Source: Zantedeschia hybrid cultivar (Eukaryota > Streptophyta > Magnoliopsida > Alismatales > Araceae). Taken from it: a stretch of 64,000 nt of DNA. The translations under genes were made by a program, and so were the position numbers. The stretch is from positions 5,876,001 through 5,940,000 of the forward strand of contig JARZZO010000011.1 in assembly GCA_030544215.1 (NCBI GenBank), written 5' to 3'. Below the pieces are notes generated by a model, which searched no databases, was not told the origin of the DNA, and was given only the letters and a program-made list of their open reading frames with translations. Below, in pieces: positions 33,544 to 44,288 of the stretch (its first letter is position 1; every line of letters begins with the position of its first letter).

Positions 33544-34521
33544 TAATGGAAGAACACTACTACGGGGAGCCGGCAGAGGCACAATAGGCGGCGACGTTCA
33601 TGACTGACTGTGGCAGCAAATGAGCATGACAGCTCCGCATAGTATCGTGCTCACCCTCAGCCTCCCTTTTCCTCTTCCTCTTCTTCTTTCCCTCCCCTTA
33701 TGCTCCCCCCGGTTGCTTCCTCGTCTACGCCCTCTTCGTTATCTGCACCACTAATGCTGGTCGGCGGGTGAGGAAACCTCAGATCTCACAGCCCTCGCTA
33801 ATCCCGCCCTAACCCACAGTTGTGGATTTATGGCTGCCCTCGATGATCCCCTGTTATCTCAATTGCCATCGGGTTGCTTCTTCTTCCCCACCTCCTTTGA
33901 GACCTCACGTAGTCACAACCGCCAATCCACGGGGAAGAGGACTGTGGCAGTCTGCATTTGGGTGGCTCGACGTAGAAGCAAGGAAAGCGGAGGTCCGATG
34001 GAGGTCCGCCTCGGACATAAGTGGGAATCTAGATTTTGCTAATCAGGCATGTGGGAAGAACTAGATCCAAGTAAATCAATTCTGGTCGGATCGGATCCGG
34101 GTATACCCGACCCGATTTACAGTTCTACATTCTAAGATACTTTCATATGCTTGAAATAATATGAAATAAAATCTTATCTGAAACTTGTACGTCCGGTTGT
34201 TGTTTACAGAAAAAGATACTTCACCATAAATCAAAATAAGAAGATTAAAATATTCTCTTGTTTTTTATTTTGCAAGCAACCTCATAAGTGGTCCTTGATT
34301 TTAAATCCACAAGATTCTACTGATCTTTAAATCCATGGTTTTGAAATCAATGCTTACCAAGTTTTACATTGACAACAAATTAATGACCCCCGGATGCAAC
34401 TACAACAATAATTAAACATGGATTGGCGTCCCTGCACGTAGCCACGCGAGTCGCGTGGGTTTAGATAAAAAATTGCTGGGGATCCAACTCCCTGGCCTGA
34501 CATAATTGAAAGGGACCGTAT
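33544..34521. other. Sequence between block B and the OMT-3 promoter
   Basis: About 1 kb that has no counterpart upstream of OMT-6. It holds an inverted CGGATCC/GGATCCG motif near 34090. No gene was recognised. Either this was inserted upstream of OMT-3 or it was deleted at OMT-6. Confidence 0.5.
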
Positions 34522-34531
34522 TATATATATA
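34522..34531 (+). promoter_or_regulatory. Putative TATA box of OMT-3
   Basis: TATATATATA about 95 bases before the OMT-3 ATG, followed by an A/G-rich leader. The distance and context fit a plant core promoter. Confidence 0.55.
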
Positions 34532-34623
34532 CCAGTAGTAGCAGGAGAGGCAGCAGGAACACAAGCCACCGTGAACGTAAGGGTAAAAGATCAGTGAGAC
34601 TGAGAGAGGGGCACTCACAAGCC

Positions 34624-37600
34624 ATGGCGGGGCAAGAATCGCAGGAGGAGGTGTTGAACGCGCGGACGCGCATATGGAGCTACTCCTTCGGCTGCACCAA
34701 GTCCATGTCGGTCATGGTCGCCATCCAACTCGGCATCCCCGACGCCGTCCACAGCCACGGCGGCCCCATCCCTCTCCCCGTCTTGGCCTCCGCCGTTGGC
34801 GTCCCCGAGAGCAAGGTCCCTGCCCTCCGTCGCGTCATGCGTGCTCTGTCTCACTGTGGCGTCTTCCGCAGGGACGTCAAGCCCGGGGTCAACGGAGCAG
34901 ATGACGAAGAGTCCTACTCTCCCACCATCTTCTCGAAGCTGCTGGTCAAGGATAACCCCATCTCCGCCGCGCCCTTCCTCCTCCTCTGTTTGTACCCGAC
35001 GGTCGTGACGATGTGGTACAACATGGCGGCCTGGTTGCGGGAGGAGGGGCCGAAGACCGGCTGCGTCTTCGAGGCCGCCCACGGGGAGACCTTGTTCGAG
35101 TCGCTCCCTCGGGTGCCGGGGTTCAACGAGGTGTTCAACAACACCTGTACCTTCGACTCCCGTTGGGTGGTGGGCGTGGTGGCCCGGGAGCTCCCGGAGG
35201 TCTTCCAGGGGGTGACGTCTCTGGTGGACGTCGGGGGTGGCGACGGGACGACGGTGAAGGCCATCAAGGAAGTCTTCCCGGAGTTGAAGTGCATAGTGCT
35301 GGAGCTGCCTCACGTCGTCGCCGCCTCGCCAGTGGAAGGGGTAGAGCTCGTGGAGGGGGACATGTTCGAGCACGTCCCCCAGGCCGACGCGGTTCTTCTC
35401 AAGGTGACGTGCTAGTTATGTGTACAGTAATCCTCATCCACTATGATAATTAGATCGATTCCTTATACAGTAGTTCCTATGTCCTGCTTTGGACTGATCT
35501 AACTTAATAAAGAAAGATAAAAGTTTCAAAAATCCTCTTTATATGGTATTTTTCTCATTCTTGAAAAAAGATTTTTATAAAAGATTTTTTCTTTTTCCTT
35601 CTATACTGATCAAGTTAAATTTAAACCTTTATAGAGGAACCGCGCTCTTAATATATAGCACTTTTAAATATACCCCTTGAGAAGTATATTATATGTCCAG
35701 ATCACCTTGAGGAATTCATACTCCTGAAAAAAAAAAGTTGAAAGATCATGTGTACTGCTACCATCGAATATAATAGTTTACTGTAAATTAATCAATTTCA
35801 GTGATACTTGTTACATCGCATCATGAAAAATGCAAAAATAAAAATTTCCAACCTTTTTAGGTAGAGTCTCATCCTATTCTGAATGTGTACAATCTGATCT
35901 CCGATCTGACACCTTAAAAATCTAAAAGTTAAAAATAGAACCTAATGAATAGTAAAGAAATGTTCTTAATGGGTTGAAACCCATCACCTTGGCACATATT
36001 TTTTTATTTTTAATTTTTTTAAGCTATTAGATTGGAGATCAAATTGTACATTCATGTTAGATATAATAGACCGACCTAAAAAATGAAAAATAATCTTATT
36101 TTTTGTGCCACCGCCCCAAAAACGTGCAGCAAGTATTGCTTGATCAACTTTAGATCAATACGTTATATTAATTTTTGTTTCATTTTATAAGCAGCGTGAT
36201 CACTAAGGGAGCTTCCTTTTAAGTTAAATAGAATGCATCTAATATATAATAATTTTGATAGATCACATACAACATGTTCTCTAGATAAAGTCACATGCGC
36301 TGCAACCCAACCCCACCCCTAAAAAGGGAAACAAGCATTGTAGGCGTAGGCCTTACCTACACTTGCCGTATCCTGGATTTCGCTTGGCGTGTAACGAGCT
36401 AGCGGACGGCCCCGATGATCTTTATCTTGTTGACAGCTCCCATGCGCATGTTTCTATAATCATTTATCTGTTGACAATTCCAATGACTTTTGACGAGGGA
36501 TCTAAGATCGTCTAGACTTTCTTTCTTAGGTCTTAAATCTATACAAGATAAAGTATATTTTTATTTGTTTATTATTTAATGATAATTAATAACTTGTTTG
36601 TCTTCTTTCTTCTCTCTTTCCCCTTTGGATTTTAGGAAAATCTAAAATATTTTAGATAAGGAAAATCTAAAAGGGCTCTGGTCCAATGAGTTAGTTGAGA
36701 TGTCCAAAAGTGTTTAAACGTAGTCTAAGTATTCTTTAGAGTTGCATTTTCCTCTTAGACTTACTACCTCGGGTTAAGGATGCCTACTTTGGAATTGGAG
36801 CATCTAGACCCTTTTCTACTCTTTTGTCTGGATCTGAAAATTTCATTGATTAAAATTTACAATATTTGTGAGAGACTTATTGCATTCATAATAATTTACA
36901 ATTTTAAGAGGAGAGGAAATCTTAATACATATTTAAACTGAAGTCCAACAGTACTAAGAAAAAAAAGAAGTCAACTATTATAAAGAATTCTTCATATGAT
37001 TTCAAAAATTGACAAATACTTAAGCCTTCTTCTCCTCTCAGTATTGTTGGACTCCGATTTAAATGTGTACTGAGAAGATCTCTTCTCCTTGAAGGAGGTT
37101 CATAGGACCCTACTAACTATAAGAGTGCAGCCATTTCTCTCTGCCAATGCTGTCCTCAATGTTAATTACCGCTGCTGCAGCGGCTACTACCTGTTATTAC
37201 TACTACTATTCACTACTACTGCCATTATAACCCTCTTTACTATGAGTCCGATTCTTCTAGCCTCCATGTTGGACCGTAGACAGTTAGTAACGAAGAGGAT
37301 GGGAAAGTCACGTTGCCATCACAGGACGGATGGGATTTTTGAATTTTTTGCTGTCCCTGTAGTTCAACGTGGACCCTAGACGATTTCATTTCGTTTATTA
37401 TAGCTGCCAGCTGTTAATGCACGCTGCTACCGCTACTACTATCGCTACCAAACAATTTAAATCTTGTTGTATACGTAGTACATCATTTTACAAGTGATTT
37501 CGCATATGTGGAATAAAACCAAGGGAATGACTTGTTAAGCTCTGTGTGCATGCATGGCGGCTGCTGTTCTTGGCGCCTCCGAAACGCACAGTGGGTGCTG

Positions 37601-37903
37601 ATAAACTGGAAGAACGAGGACTGCGTGAAGATACTGCGGCGGTGCAGGGAGGCGGTCATGCAAGCGAAGGATCGCGGTGGGAAGGTGATCATCATAGAGT
37701 CGGTCATGGGCCTCACCGGCGGCAGCTACGACCACGAGGCGGCGGAGGTGCAGCACCTGTTCGACGTGCACATGTTGGCGGCCGTGGACGGGATGGAGAG
37801 GGACGAGGGGGAGTGGCGCCGGCTCGTCGCCGACGCCGGCTTCAGTGCCTGCAAAATAAACCCGGTGTTGGGGCCGAGATCAGTCATCGAGGCTTACCCA
37901 TGA
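34624..37903 (+). CDS. OMT-3: plant O-methyltransferase, catalytic His replaced by Ile
   Basis: A two-exon gene of the plant phenolic/flavonoid O-methyltransferase family, likely cytosolic. Exon 1 is 34624-35403 (260 codons, donor GTGACG) and exon 2 is 37592-37903 (103 codons, acceptor CACAG), giving 363 residues, the normal family length. Exon 1 holds the N-terminal dimerisation domain and the SAM-binding LVDVGGGDGT (about 200-209) and GDMFEHVP. Exon 2 starts WVLINWKNEDC: residue 264, where the family has the catalytic histidine (as in OMT-4 and OMT-5), is Ile (ATA). The glutamates at about 296 and 329 are kept. NNTCTF replaces the usual NSAMAC near residue 177. The ORF and splice sites are intact, so it may be expressed but catalytically altered or inactive. 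The substrate cannot be inferred. Confidence 0.9.
35404..37591 (+). other. OMT-3 intron
   Basis: A 2.19-kb AT-rich intron with GT...AG ends at the same position and phase (0) as in the other copies. It contains the fold-back element at 35857-36093. Its last 70 bases (GGGAATGACTTGTTAAGC to the acceptor) resemble those of OMT-6. Confidence 0.85.
35857..36093. mobile_element. Fold-back (MITE-like) element in the OMT-3 intron
   Basis: The left end, TTTTTAGGTAGAGTCTCATC to about 35912, and the reverse complement of the right end, TTTTTAGGTCGGTCTATTAT, align over about 55 bases and share TGTACAATNTGATCTCC. Length is about 237 bases, with no coding. The terminal inverted repeats are clear, but superfamily and target-site duplication are not. 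Confidence 0.7.
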
Positions 37904-40900
37904 CCGCCGCCAAGCTATATATATATATAGCCTGTTCCATCGTCCTCTAGTCGCGTGCTTCTCTATCGATAGCTACAGCCTGCTGCCTATGGACTCCACA
38001 GTGTGGCCTTCGTCTTGTTTCGCTCTCTGCAGTTTGCATGTGTGAGTTTCCAGTTCGTGTCAGTGTGCACCTTGTCTGTTTTAATAAGAGAGACGGTGGA
38101 TGTACTTGTTGCTGTACTCGAGAATAAGTTGTGGCACCCCTCGCTGCTGGTTAATCTATTTTAAAGGAAAAGGAGCAGTGGGATTTCTTCGATATAATAT
38201 ATATATATATATATATATAGAGCATGCATGTGACATTTGAGTATGAGGAATAGCCTTAAAGTTGTTAACTGCTAACGTTCAAAGTCTCACGATCCAACGG
38301 TAAGATTAAAATCAAAAGTGACAAACTTTATTTTAAGGGAAAGAATTGAATATTTATAAATTTATCATGATTTTTACTTCTTTTAACATAAAGAAGAGGT
38401 CGAAACAGTGTGTGCGTGCTGTAGCACTCTCACCGCTGCTCTCTCTCTCTCTCTCTTATATATACATGCACATAATAAATGAGCCACCATCTAAGTCCGC
38501 TGGATCACAAATATAAAAAATTTAATGATAGATATGTTACTTTGTAGTTGATAAAGAAGATGCACTCCGAAATCGCACAGCAGTACAGCACGTGAGGATA
38601 CGATCATGCATAATATTTGGAATCTGAAAATAAAAAAAATAAGAAGAGTATATATAGTAATTCACATCTCAAATTAAATAAAAAATCACCGGTTTCAAAA
38701 AGTTCCAACGCGGCCGTGGCAGTTCGGCCGGAGCAAGGGGAGTTGCACCCTCTTGTGGGTCAGTGTACCGCCTTCAGCAGCAACTCGAGGAGCTCGCAGG
38801 CAAGCAAATCCGAAGAGAAAACTAAAAAGTAAAAACAAGAAAAAAGAGGAAAATTTCGAAAAAATGGAGAATAAAAATTGAACAAATGAGTCTGGAACTA
38901 GGATTCAGCCCTCTAAATTTAATTTAATTAAAGGAAAAAAACCCATACAGTAAAAGGTTAAAAGACTCCAAAGTTCTTATCTGCATCCAAGTTCCAACAC
39001 AATGATGCGGAGAACACACGGATGCAAATGATAAAAATGAATAATGCGGAGTTTTTTTATAAACAAGAGCAAATAAATCGATACCCATCACTGCAGCACA
39101 TGAAACAAATACAAAGAAAAGGCCCCAACAATAAGGGCCGGTGAACAGAAAAATAAAATAAAAAACACAAAAAGAAAACCAGCACAAGGACAAGAACAAA
39201 AGAAACCAACAGCTAAAGGTAATTTTTTTTTCCCTTTTTTACTGCCTGAAGGGGTCATCCATGCAAGATGGACATCCGGTCAGAAGAAACTCCTGGTTGC
39301 GATCCGAGAGAGTCCCCTTGTATACCTAAGTCAGAAAGTTCGAAGTAATAAGTGAGTAGAAGATCGAGTGCAGAACATACCTTCCCTAGAGCATCAGGGC
39401 CTCATTTATAGGGATAGATTAGAGCCAGTAATGGAATATGACTGGGAAAAGTATTACGAGAAGTGAGGCTCGATTTCGATTCGGAACAGAACTCCAACTT
39501 TTTTTTATCTGTTTTGAAGTTGATAAACTCTCTATTAGAGTATGAAGTCTATGGGTCTGTCGGTCAAATGGTCCATTGTGCTGGATAGTGATCACAAATC
39601 ATTATTAGCGGTCATCTCACTCAACAAAGGGGCATGTAGAACCGGGTCCTCTCAATGTGAATTTTTTTAAAAAAAATCCCCTAGACAAGTGACCAAAGAT
39701 GGGGTGAAAATATAATTTATACAGTTTTATATTTACTTCAATACGGTCAATATTATATAAAAAAACTTAATACGTGCGTCCTCCCCTGCAGACGATCACG
39801 TCCAGACTATTCCGTTCCTTCAGCCACAATAATTTGAGTGGACCTAACGACTGCAGTTAACTTAGTGCACTTGCAGATTTTATCACGCCTACTTGGCCCG
39901 AGTTCTTTCTCCTGTGACTCAACAAAAATGAAACTTGATGCTGGTCTGATATCACAAAGTTAGAAAGACGAATCCAATTCCAATGAACAGTTTGCTTCAC
40001 AAAAGAATGATGGATCATAAGGATGTGGCCGACAATCTTTCCCTTTCCCTGTTCATCACCTTTTTCTGTTCACAGGCAAATAGAAGAAGGCGCAAGAAGA
40101 AGCTATAGCTAGAGCAGGAGGAAGACGAGCCATATGTGAACGGTGAGGTGTGTCAGAGTGAGAAGGGCACTCAGAAACTCATGGCAGGACAAGGATGGGA
40201 TGCAATTTTTGGGTTTTTTTGCCCACCTCCCTCCCAAGTTACTGACCGGTTACGGTCCACAGAGGACAGTACATGATCCGTATTTATTATTGTAAAGCGT
40301 GACCGACGGCAGCACTTTAATATATTACATCTACCTAAAGACCGCACCCCATCCATGGCTCCCGTGATCGCAAAATCTCCTCCCCCCACACTTTACTGAC
40401 CAGCTACAGTCCACGGAGGACTGTAGGCGATCTGCACTCTAAAATAATGTGTAGTGTTTTGTTGACGGACGTTCTTTTCCTTCATTTGGATGTAATAAAG
40501 TGATTTAGTCACTTGCTTCCTATGATTTTGTCTCGCCCTGCATATTTGTGATTTATATCTATTTTTTGACATGCTGCTCTAATTTAATGAAGGTGCTTCT
40601 CATTTACAGTATTATATTAACATACGTCTCCACGATCCGAGATGTCAAATCGTGGCGAGATATGATTTTTTTTTTTTTGACTTCTTTTAACCATGTGATG
40701 AAAAATTGGACCAATGGACACTTATAGTTATTCTATACATTTATAGCACTGTGTGAAGTGCAGCAAGCATTTCTTTTCTTTTATCTGGGTGTGTAAGGAA
40801 GTGAGCTTTTTTTGCTCTTTTTAGTTGTACTTCATTTATATATAATCCCATCGTACCTTTGTTGCTTTCACCACCGGTATATGGATGTTGATGTGTTCTT

Positions 40901-42067
40901 CTGCCGCATATTTGTACTTTAGTCTCGTTGTTAGATAACTCTGTTAATATCAATTGGATGGTGCTACTAGTAATGGTCTTTAACAGTCTATCCATTTTGA
41001 TATTCATAGATTCATATAAAAATGATTGAGGTTAACCTTTGGGAGTCTATCAATCTTCTCTCCTCTCTCTTTTCCACTTCTAACTCTTTCTTTCCCCTTC
41101 AACAATTCTCTTGTATTTCTTCTAATATCAATTTTAATATTAATATTGTAAATGTCTAATATATTAATGTCAAAATTACTACTACTTCAAAATTAGTACT
41201 CCAACCAAATAATGCATTATATATGTTTATGATGGATTGCTCCTGTATTTTTAATCTCGCAAGTCAACAAGGCTTATCTGACAGTGAAACCCATGACAAC
41301 ACACAACATAAGCTCTAAAATCACAATCACGGATTGCCATAGGATGTCATTTTAAATTAAAGTTTTTAAAGTGTAAAGATTTAGTTGTTTTAGGATAATC
41401 TAAATATCTTAAAGCTATTTTTTATATAACCAAATCTTCTCTCTCTCTCATTTCTCATGACGTCAATAATTTTGACTTCTGCATAAGCAAGTTTGCACAT
41501 AGTGCAGCATTCATTATATGATAAATTAAAACGATGCGATGATAAAGTCATCTATGGTTTTTGGAATTGACCAAAAACAAGAGAACAAAATCTATGGTTT
41601 TTTATGAAATCAAAGTCGCACTTGTAAGTGAGTGACATTCGAATGAAATAATGGTAGAGTGAGAGTCACACCTACTTTTGACGTCATATAAATAATTTGT
41701 AATGCCCGCAATGATCATGAATTTCAAAAGTCTCTTAGGTTTAAGCATTTAGTAATAGAACTCATCTAAATGACTTAAAAATATGTAGTGGGTGCATGCA
41801 TGCAACATACATATGTTCCTTAGAACGTCAAAACCTCCATTACACCGCATGGTCGTGTAGGGATCATCCCACACACATCAGATCAGTGACCTACTTACAT
41901 ACCAAAAGCAGCAAAAGTAGAAGATTACACACGAACGAAGAGTGAGAAGAGAAAACGATCGACCCTGCAGACTGGGATTCCACTGACTGCAGTGTATCCA
42001 TTTGTTCATCAGGCGCGCGTGAGCACAGCTAAAGCACAACGCCTGGTAGTCATGGCTCCCTTAGTAA
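37904..42067. other. Intergenic between OMT-3 and OMT-4
   Basis: No gene is recognised. AATAAG at about 38080 may serve OMT-3 polyadenylation. At about 39830-39930 a repeat related to 27140-27260 occurs. 39240-39480 looks like a degraded LTR or leader but cannot be assigned. The remainder is AT-rich, and the short open frames show no conserved motif. Confidence 0.5.
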
Positions 42068-42423
42068 TCATGGGTAGGCCTCGATGAGCGATCGCGGCCC
42101 CAAAGCCGGGATGATCTTGCAGCCACTGAAGCCAGCAGCGGCGAGGATCCGGCGCCATTCCTCCTCTTCCCTCTCCCTCCCGTTGGTGTTCGCAAGCATG
42201 TCCAAGTCCAGGAGGAGCTGCGCCTCCACCACCTCGTGGTCATCTGTGTCGCCACCCACTATGGTTTCCATGATGATCACCTTGCCTCCGTGCTGTCTCG
42301 CCGAAGTGATCGCCTCCCTGCACCGCCGCAGTATACTCACGCAGTGGTCGTCGTCCCAGTTGTGCAGCACCCACTGTGTATTTCGCACGTATACAATTAT
42401 CCATTGTAAAATGAAGGGTGGTT

Positions 42424-42469
<46 letters not shown>

Positions 42470-44288
42470 CTTCAAATACATTATATTTGCGTATATATTC
42501 CTAATTCTTACATATTATTTTTAATACTTCTCAAATCTCGGATGTATTGTGGTTATGTCTCTCTATCAACATAATGTGAACTCTAACTGAATATATTAAA
42601 ATGATTCAGTAAATCTTGTTAACATTAAAGATATATGGGTATAATTTTAGTGAATTTAGAAGTATGTATGTAAAATATTAGTGAATATAAGAAAATGTAT
42701 ACAAAATCTTTAAGTTTAATTTAACAGCATTTTGACGGAGAAATATAACCGCAACATATCGGAGATTTCAGAGATATTAAGAACGATAGGTGGAAGTTGA
42801 GAGTATATTGCAAATATGTATGTTTGAGGGGTATATATATATAAAACCCGTAAAATTATGGATGTGTTGGTACAGCTAATATGATTGCATGCATGACTTT
42901 CTTTTGTATTTAATTCTCATCATCATCATCATGATTTTAAATCTATCTTATGTATATTTATAGTCAAATGTAAGAAGATCAACTAAATTACGAGAGATTA
43001 GCCAATAGTTACCTCTTGATTAAAATATTGAGGAACTGTTCATTATCTCTTTCATTTGTGTACATCCAATTAATCGTGTACAGTTATCCCATTAACTAGC
43101 TGAAGTCATTTGTAATTTGTTAACCAAGATAACTTCTGATTTTATAGCATCACGTCTCCGACATATGGTCTGGACCCGGATTAAGGAATTTTTTTTAAAA
43201 ATGCACACACTGTACATATGCATATATCATGAGATGTGTATGATGTGACATATTGTGTGATATCAAAATCACCGTTACTTTTTAGTGATTGAAGGCATTT
43301 TAATATTTCTGATTTCTCAGATTAAATAATTTTTTTTAAAAGTATTGTATTGTGGGATCGGTGATGAATGCAATCACAGCCGTCAAATCTCATTAGAACT
43401 AAATCGGACGGGTGCACCAGCTCGAAAGGTGCAGCGAGCGTTGGTAGCCCCAGCTCGAGCGTGGTCCTCAGTGGTACTGACCTTGAGAAAAATCCCGTCG
43501 GCCGGGGGGACGTGCGCGAACATGTCCCCCGCCACGAAGTCCACCCCCTCGACGGCCGGCGAGGCGGCCACGACATGGGGCAGCTCCAGCACGCTGCAGT
43601 TCATCTCCGGGAACACTTCCTTGATGGCCTTCGCCGCCGCCCCGTTGCCGCCCCCGACGTCCACCACCGACTCCAGCCCCCGGAAGACCTCCGGGTGCTC
43701 GTGCGCCACCAGGCCCACCGCCCACCGGGCGTCACACGCCATGGCATTGTTGATCACATCGTTGAACTCCGGCACCCGGCCGAGCGACTCCCACAGTGTC
43801 TCCCCGCGGGCTGCCTGGAAGCTGGTGGTCGTGTCTGGCCCCTCCAAGCGGAACCAGTCCGCCATGGAGTACCACGGCGACATCGTCAGCGGATAACCCA
43901 TGAGGAGGAAGAACGGGGCGGCAATGGTGGGGTTGTCCTTGACCAGCTGCTTTGACAAGATGGTGGGACAGTAGAGCACTTCCTCTTCGGCCTCCTCCCC
44001 TCCAACCCCGCACCTGGCGCCCGTGCGGAAGACACCAAAGTGAGCCAGAGAGCGCATGAGGCGACCGAGGGCGGGGACCTTGCTCTTTGGGACGCCCACA
44101 CTGGACGCCAAGACGGGGAGAGAGATGGGGAGGCCGTGGCTTTGGATGGCCTCGGGGATGTCGAGTTGGACAGCCACCATGAGGGACAAGGACCTGATGT
44201 AGGTCATGGCGTAGTTCCATGCCCGCGTCTGCACACTCAAGAGCTCCTCCTTGGATGGTTCTCCTGCCATGAATTGCTGTGAATGCAT
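42068..44288 (-). CDS. OMT-4: intact plant O-methyltransferase
   Basis: Two exons on the minus strand: exon 1 44288-43482 (269 codons; donor GTCAGT) and exon 2 42373-42068 (101 codons), giving 370 residues. The homologous start in the other copies is the internal ATG at 44270 (MAGEPSKEELL), giving 364 residues, so either start is possible. It has VVDVGGGNGA for SAM binding, GDMFAHVPP, the catalytic histidine in WVLHNWDDDHC, and both glutamates (IIMETIV, GREREEEEW). The intron is 1108 bases and carries a long TA microsatellite (42426-42467) close to the acceptor. It is the most divergent family member here, with a distinct N-terminus (AMTYIRSL) and a Gly/Glu-rich insertion (VGGEEAEEE). By family it methylates a hydroxyl on a phenolic acceptor. 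The acceptor is unknown. Confidence 0.92.

Noticed and set aside
34615..35373. Long minus-strand open frame (252 codons) over OMT-3 exon 1, with similar frames antisense to OMT-4, -5 and -6
   Set aside because: These are shadows of GC-rich coding sequence. The sense frames carry the SAM-binding and other OMT motifs, and the antisense translations match nothing.
42068..42481. OMT-4 exon 2 frame extended upstream to 42481
   Set aside because: The extension reads through the intron acceptor and a TA microsatellite (Ile-Tyr repeats). The exon starts at 42373, as in its paralogues.
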